Assembly: GCA_019745755.1 (NCBI GenBank)
Contig: JAIESS010000113.1
Span: 1-10,153, forward strand
Origin: Alphaproteobacteria bacterium
GTDB taxonomy: Bacteria > Pseudomonadota > Alphaproteobacteria > Paracaedibacterales > JAKBAR01
Direction: 5' to 3'
Length of the DNA: 10,153 nt
Shown: positions 7,437 to 10,153 of the stretch, one piece after another
Layout of the letters: every line of letters begins with the position of its first letter
Numbering within the stretch: position 1 is the stretch's first letter
Translations under genes and position numbers: made by a program
Notes under the pieces: model-generated
Databases searched by the model: none
Told to the model about the DNA's origin: nothing
What the model saw: the letters and a program-made list of their open reading frames with translations, nothing else

Positions 7437-8300
7437 TTATCCAGAAGCACTAAGATTATTAATGGCTTCTTCAAGCTCATAAAATGTGGGTCTATATGCA
7501 TGTTCAATGGATTTACGTGCGAATTCTACAGCAACGGCGGGCGCATAACCATTCATATAGGCAAGAATTCCAGCCTTGATACAGGCATAATACTTGGCTT
7601 CTGAGTCATAAATAGCCTTTATTGATGAGGCCATGGGGCCCGCAACGCCGTAAGCGATTAAAACCCCCGCAAATGTTCCAACCAAAGCACCGCCAATATA
7701 GTGGCCGAGAATTTCAGGGGGGGAATTGATATGTCCCATGGTTTTGATAACGCCTAAAACCGCTGCCACAATACCGAGGGCTGGTGTGCCGTCTGCCATA
7801 CCTTGGATAGCATTATAAATCTGATCCCGTTCATGATGGTGCACTTCCATCTCCTCATTGATGAGATCTTCCATTTGATGAGGGTTTTCAGTACCCATCG
7901 TCATCATACGCATATAATCACAGAAAAAAACAAGAGCATGGTGGTTATGAAGAAATTTGGGAAAATTCTTAAAAAGGTCGCTTTCATCAGGTTTTTCAAC
8001 ATGGGATTCAAGGGCGAGCATGCCTTTGCTTTTAGCAAGCTTAAAAGTCTGAAATAACATAGTCAAAAGCTCGACGTAATCGTCCTTTGCAAACATGCTA
8101 CCTTTAAAAATAAGTCCGATGGCTCCCCCCAGTTGACCTAAAATATGTTTTGGGGTTCCGATGACAAGGGCGCCAATGGCGGCCCCTAGAATAATGACAA
8201 ATTCAAAGGGTTGCCAAAGGACGGCAATGGATCCTCCCATGGCTGCATAACCGCCAAGAACGCATCCTAAAACAATACCAAGACCAATGAGAAAAAACAT
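7437..8300 (-). CDS. motA: Flagellar motor stator protein MotA
   Basis: MotA forms the proton channel of the flagellar stator with MotB and pushes on FliG in the rotor. The 287-residue protein has four membrane segments, at about 2-20, 33-50, 170-190 and 200-222, with a large cytoplasmic loop between the second and third. Functional residues known from E. coli are kept at the same numbers: Pro173 (DGTPALGIVAAVLGVIKTMG), Pro222 (VAGPMASS) and Glu98 (MLALESH). Arg90 is replaced by Lys90, a conservative change that keeps the charge used to contact FliG. The ATG at 8300 is preceded in frame by a TAG three codons upstream, so it is the first possible ATG. AGGG lies 4 bases upstream and a better AAGGAG lies 13 bases upstream, both at unusual spacing. 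It is the first gene of the motA-motB unit and is divergent from the DegP-like gene. Confidence 0.97.
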   Translation of the reverse strand: MFFLIGLGIVLGCVLGGYAAMGGSIAVLWQPFEFVIILGAAIGALVIGTPKHILGQLGGAIGLIFKGSMFAKDDYVELLTMLFQTFKLAKSKGMLALESHVEKPDESDLFKNFPKFLHNHHALVFFCDYMRMMTMGTENPHQMEDLINEEMEVHHHERDQIYNAIQGMADGTPALGIVAAVLGVIKTMGHINSPPEILGHYIGGALVGTFAGVLIAYGVAGPMASSIKAIYDSEAKYYACIKAGILAYMNGYAPAVAVEFARKSIEHAYRPTFYELEEAINNLSASG

Positions 8301-8360
8301 TGTGCCCTATGCTCTCCTTGTTGCTGTTCCTCATTTTGTTGCTCATAATAGCGTTTAAAT

Positions 8361-8395
8361 GAGGGTGAATATTCTACTTCCGTATCTCCACCCTC
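8361..8395. repeat. 7-bp inverted repeat in the motA/degP-like divergent region
   Basis: GAGGGTG (8361-8367) and CACCCTC (8389-8395) are perfect complements separated by 21 bases. They lie in the 178-base gap between motA and the DegP-like protease, 61 bases before the motA start. The GC-rich arms stand out in an AT-rich gap. This could be a binding site for a regulator of either gene, or an RNA hairpin in the motA leader. I could not recognise a clear -35/-10 pair for either gene. Confidence 0.3.
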
Positions 8396-8478
8396 GCACA
8401 AATGTGTTAACGATTTATAAAGGAAAATCAATTAATTTACTTTATGAGCAATTATTTTTAAAAGGTGAGGAAATTATC

Positions 8479-9921
8479 ATGAAACTGTCATTTTTTAACA
8501 CTAGATCTGTTCAAAACATCGTTAGAGTAAAAAGTTCTGTTCTATTTTTTGTGTTAATGAGTCTTTTTCAGCAGAGTATTCATGGGGAAAATGCTTCTCT
8601 TCTTCCCATAGATACAGCAATAATGACTTTGCCTGACATTCCATCATTTGCCCCTGTTGTAAAGAAAGTTATGCCGGCTGTTGTGAATATTTCTGTCGAG
8701 TATGAATCACTTTATCTTCATCCTTTTTTTAGTGATCCTTTCTTTAGGTCTTTTTTTGGTAATCAAGTGCCGGCTGAACGTGTGCAAGAACAAGCCGTTG
8801 GGTCTGGCACACTTGTGGGCAAAGATGGTATTGTTCTCACCTGTGCCCACGTTGTTAATGGCGGGAAGAAAATCAAAGTGAACCTTCGTGATGGCCGGTC
8901 TTTTGATGCAAAGCTTATTTTTATGAATGAGAATGAGGATGTCGCCTTTTTAAAGCTCCTCAATGTAAAATCTGATGAGAATTTACCCGTTGTTGAGCTT
9001 GGCACCCCTGGGGAACGTCATGAAGGGGATTGGGCTATTGCAGTGGGGTATCCAGAGGGAAGCTCCCTTGTGACCGCCGGCATTGTTGCGTCCAGCGATG
9101 CTGTTTTGAACAATCATCGTGTGATGAAAATTACAGCTGATCTTGGACCGGGCATGTCCGGCGGCGGTGTTTTTGATGCGAAGGGAAAGCTTATGGCTGT
9201 CCCCAATGCAATTTTGGCTAAACTGAGTACACTCACAAAACACGGTTTCGCTATCCCTATTGCGATTCCCTTGAAATATATAAAGGGTCTTGATCAAGAT
9301 GGTCATATCAAGCAGCCCTGGCATGGTTTAAAAATTGGTGCTGTTCAAGATAAGATGGGGGGACAAAATAATCCCATGGAGGAGAATGTCATTGTGACGG
9401 GGCTTCATAAAAAAAGCCCTGCAGCATTGAGTGGGCTTCGTCCTGGTGATCGTCTCCTTGCTGTCAATGGTAAAGATATAAAAAGTCGCAGTGATTTTAA
9501 TACACTTTTGGGGGCTATTGGGGTAGGCGAAGAGGTAACGCTTAAGGTTAAAGGTGAGCAGGAGGATAAAACGATACGTTATGTTGCTATTGAGGCGCCT
9601 TTAAATGAGAAGGGGCGTTTAAACGATGCCCTTGTGTTGACAAAGGGGTTTCTTGCTGGTGTGAGTGTTATTGATGCTTCGAGTGTACTTGGTGAGGTGC
9701 AAGAGGACTCTGTGGAGGGGGTAATGGTTGCCGATATTAAGGAGGGAAGCCAAGCATCACGATCTTTTGGTCTTCAAAAACGGGACATTATTGAAAAAGT
9801 AAATGGCAAAGATATTCATGCCCCCAAAGATTTGGAGGTTATGGATCTTGGTAATCGCATAACAATTCTTATTAATCGCGGTGGTGCACACATCCAAGCA
9901 AGCCTGAGTATGATGGGGTAA
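8479..9921 (+). CDS. DegP/HtrA-family periplasmic serine protease with two PDZ domains
   Basis: HtrA-type protease/chaperone that degrades misfolded envelope proteins, predicted to act in the periplasm. The 480-residue protein starts with a long signal sequence whose hydrophobic core is SSVLFFVLMSLF, probably cut near HGENA. The trypsin-like domain has the triad His124 (LTCAHVVNGG), Asp154 (NENEDVAFLKL) and Ser227 (GPGMSGGGVF); the spacing matches DegP. The serine motif is GMSGGG instead of the usual GNSGGP. PDZ1 begins near HGLKIGAVQ and includes SGLRPGDRLLAVNGKDI. A shorter PDZ2 includes FGLQKRDIIEKVNGKDI and runs to the C-terminus. The flexible loop near the N-terminus (HPFFSDPFFRSFFG) is typical of DegP/DegQ. 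The frame is open to 8359, but the ATG at 8479 has AGGTGAGG 8 bases upstream and places the signal peptide first. I cannot choose between DegP and DegQ. Confidence 0.93.
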   Translation: MKLSFFNTRSVQNIVRVKSSVLFFVLMSLFQQSIHGENASLLPIDTAIMTLPDIPSFAPVVKKVMPAVVNISVEYESLYLHPFFSDPFFRSFFGNQVPAERVQEQAVGSGTLVGKDGIVLTCAHVVNGGKKIKVNLRDGRSFDAKLIFMNENEDVAFLKLLNVKSDENLPVVELGTPGERHEGDWAIAVGYPEGSSLVTAGIVASSDAVLNNHRVMKITADLGPGMSGGGVFDAKGKLMAVPNAILAKLSTLTKHGFAIPIAIPLKYIKGLDQDGHIKQPWHGLKIGAVQDKMGGQNNPMEENVIVTGLHKKSPAALSGLRPGDRLLAVNGKDIKSRSDFNTLLGAIGVGEEVTLKVKGEQEDKTIRYVAIEAPLNEKGRLNDALVLTKGFLAGVSVIDASSVLGEVQEDSVEGVMVADIKEGSQASRSFGLQKRDIIEKVNGKDIHAPKDLEVMDLGNRITILINRGGAHIQASLSMMG

Positions 9922-9928
9922 GAACAAA

Positions 9929-9958
9929 ATAAGCCCCATAGGGGAGTGTGGGGCTTAT
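9929..9958. terminator. Bidirectional terminator hairpin between convergent genes
   Basis: ATAAGCCCCA and TGGGGCTTAT form a perfect 10-bp stem with a 10-base loop. It begins 7 bases after the DegP-like gene's stop and ends 6 bases before the stop of the minus-strand gene at the right edge. On the minus strand the stem runs straight into a T-rich tail (TTATTTTGTT). On the plus strand the T-run (five T) comes 13 bases later. It should therefore be stronger for the minus-strand gene but plausible for both. Confidence 0.75.
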
Positions 9959-9964
9959 GCTGAG

Positions 9965-10153
9965 TTATTGATTTTTATGTGGTATGATGGGGATTTGAAC
10001 AGTAGGCTGAGGAATACTGTAGAGATTGACAGGCGCATAGCCATGATATGTAACATGGGTGGTATTGTTATGAGGGTGGGCAATAGACGGAAAAAGAACT
10101 TGCATTATGCCCTTATGTAAACGCTCTTTTTCTTCTTGTAGTTTATGGTTATA
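9965..10153 (-). CDS. C-terminal end of an unidentified protein, partial at the right edge
   Basis: The last 62 codons of a minus-strand frame enter from the right edge and end at a TAA at 9965-9967. The visible part starts with a charged, coiled-coil-like stretch (KLQEEKERLHKG) and continues as a tail rich in proline, histidine and tyrosine (HPHNNTTHVTYHGYAP, IPQPTVQIPIIPHKNQ) with no recognisable domain. Support that it is a real gene comes from the strong hairpin placed 6 bases after its stop with a T-rich tail on this strand, and from the absence of any other sensible frame in this stretch. Function and start cannot be judged here. Confidence 0.55.
   Translation of the reverse strand, partial: YNHKLQEEKERLHKGIMQVLFPSIAHPHNNTTHVTYHGYAPVNLYSIPQPTVQIPIIPHKNQ

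Noticed and set aside
8359..8478. A 40-codon N-terminal extension of the DegP-like protease
   Set aside because: The strong ribosome site lies just before the ATG at 8479, and the signal peptide would otherwise be buried.

Overview
The window looks like part of the chromosome of a low-to-moderate GC alphaproteobacterium. The methionyl-tRNA synthetase is of the zinc-free, roughly 500-residue kind common in that class. A complete MotA/MotB stator pair shows that the organism is, or was, flagellated. A secreted PLCXD-like phospholipase, large orphan exported proteins and a decayed insertion sequence together suggest a host-associated lineage, such as the protist-associated Holosporales and their relatives. 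That placement is inference and cannot be proven from this window.

Layout. Positions 1-3102 (minus strand) hold two consecutive genes for exported proteins of unknown function. An 871-residue protein is followed 14 bases later by a second gene that runs off the left edge. Divergent from them, metG (methionyl-tRNA synthetase) occupies 3266-4777 on the plus strand, behind a promoter-like sequence that overlaps a 9-bp inverted repeat. Positions 4902-5347 hold the wreck of an IS1-type transposase, readable only by joining three frames across a stop codon. Positions 5382-8300 (minus strand) hold motA, motB and a secreted PI-PLC X-domain protein in that transcriptional order. motA and motB are 6 bases apart; the phospholipase follows motB after 93 AT-rich bases. 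Divergent from motA, a DegP/HtrA-family periplasmic protease runs from 8479 to 9921. It ends at a strong hairpin shared with a convergent gene that enters from the right edge.

How the genes relate. MotA and MotB form the proton-driven stator of the flagellar motor. MetG is housekeeping. The DegP-like protein is an envelope quality-control protease with an altered active-site serine motif. The two left-hand proteins and the phospholipase are all predicted to be exported by Sec, and they are the most likely accessory or host-interaction genes. The phospholipase follows the whole PLCXD layout, not just the two catalytic boxes, and sits beside IS debris; it is the most interesting gene here. No RNA gene, CRISPR array or prophage was recognised.
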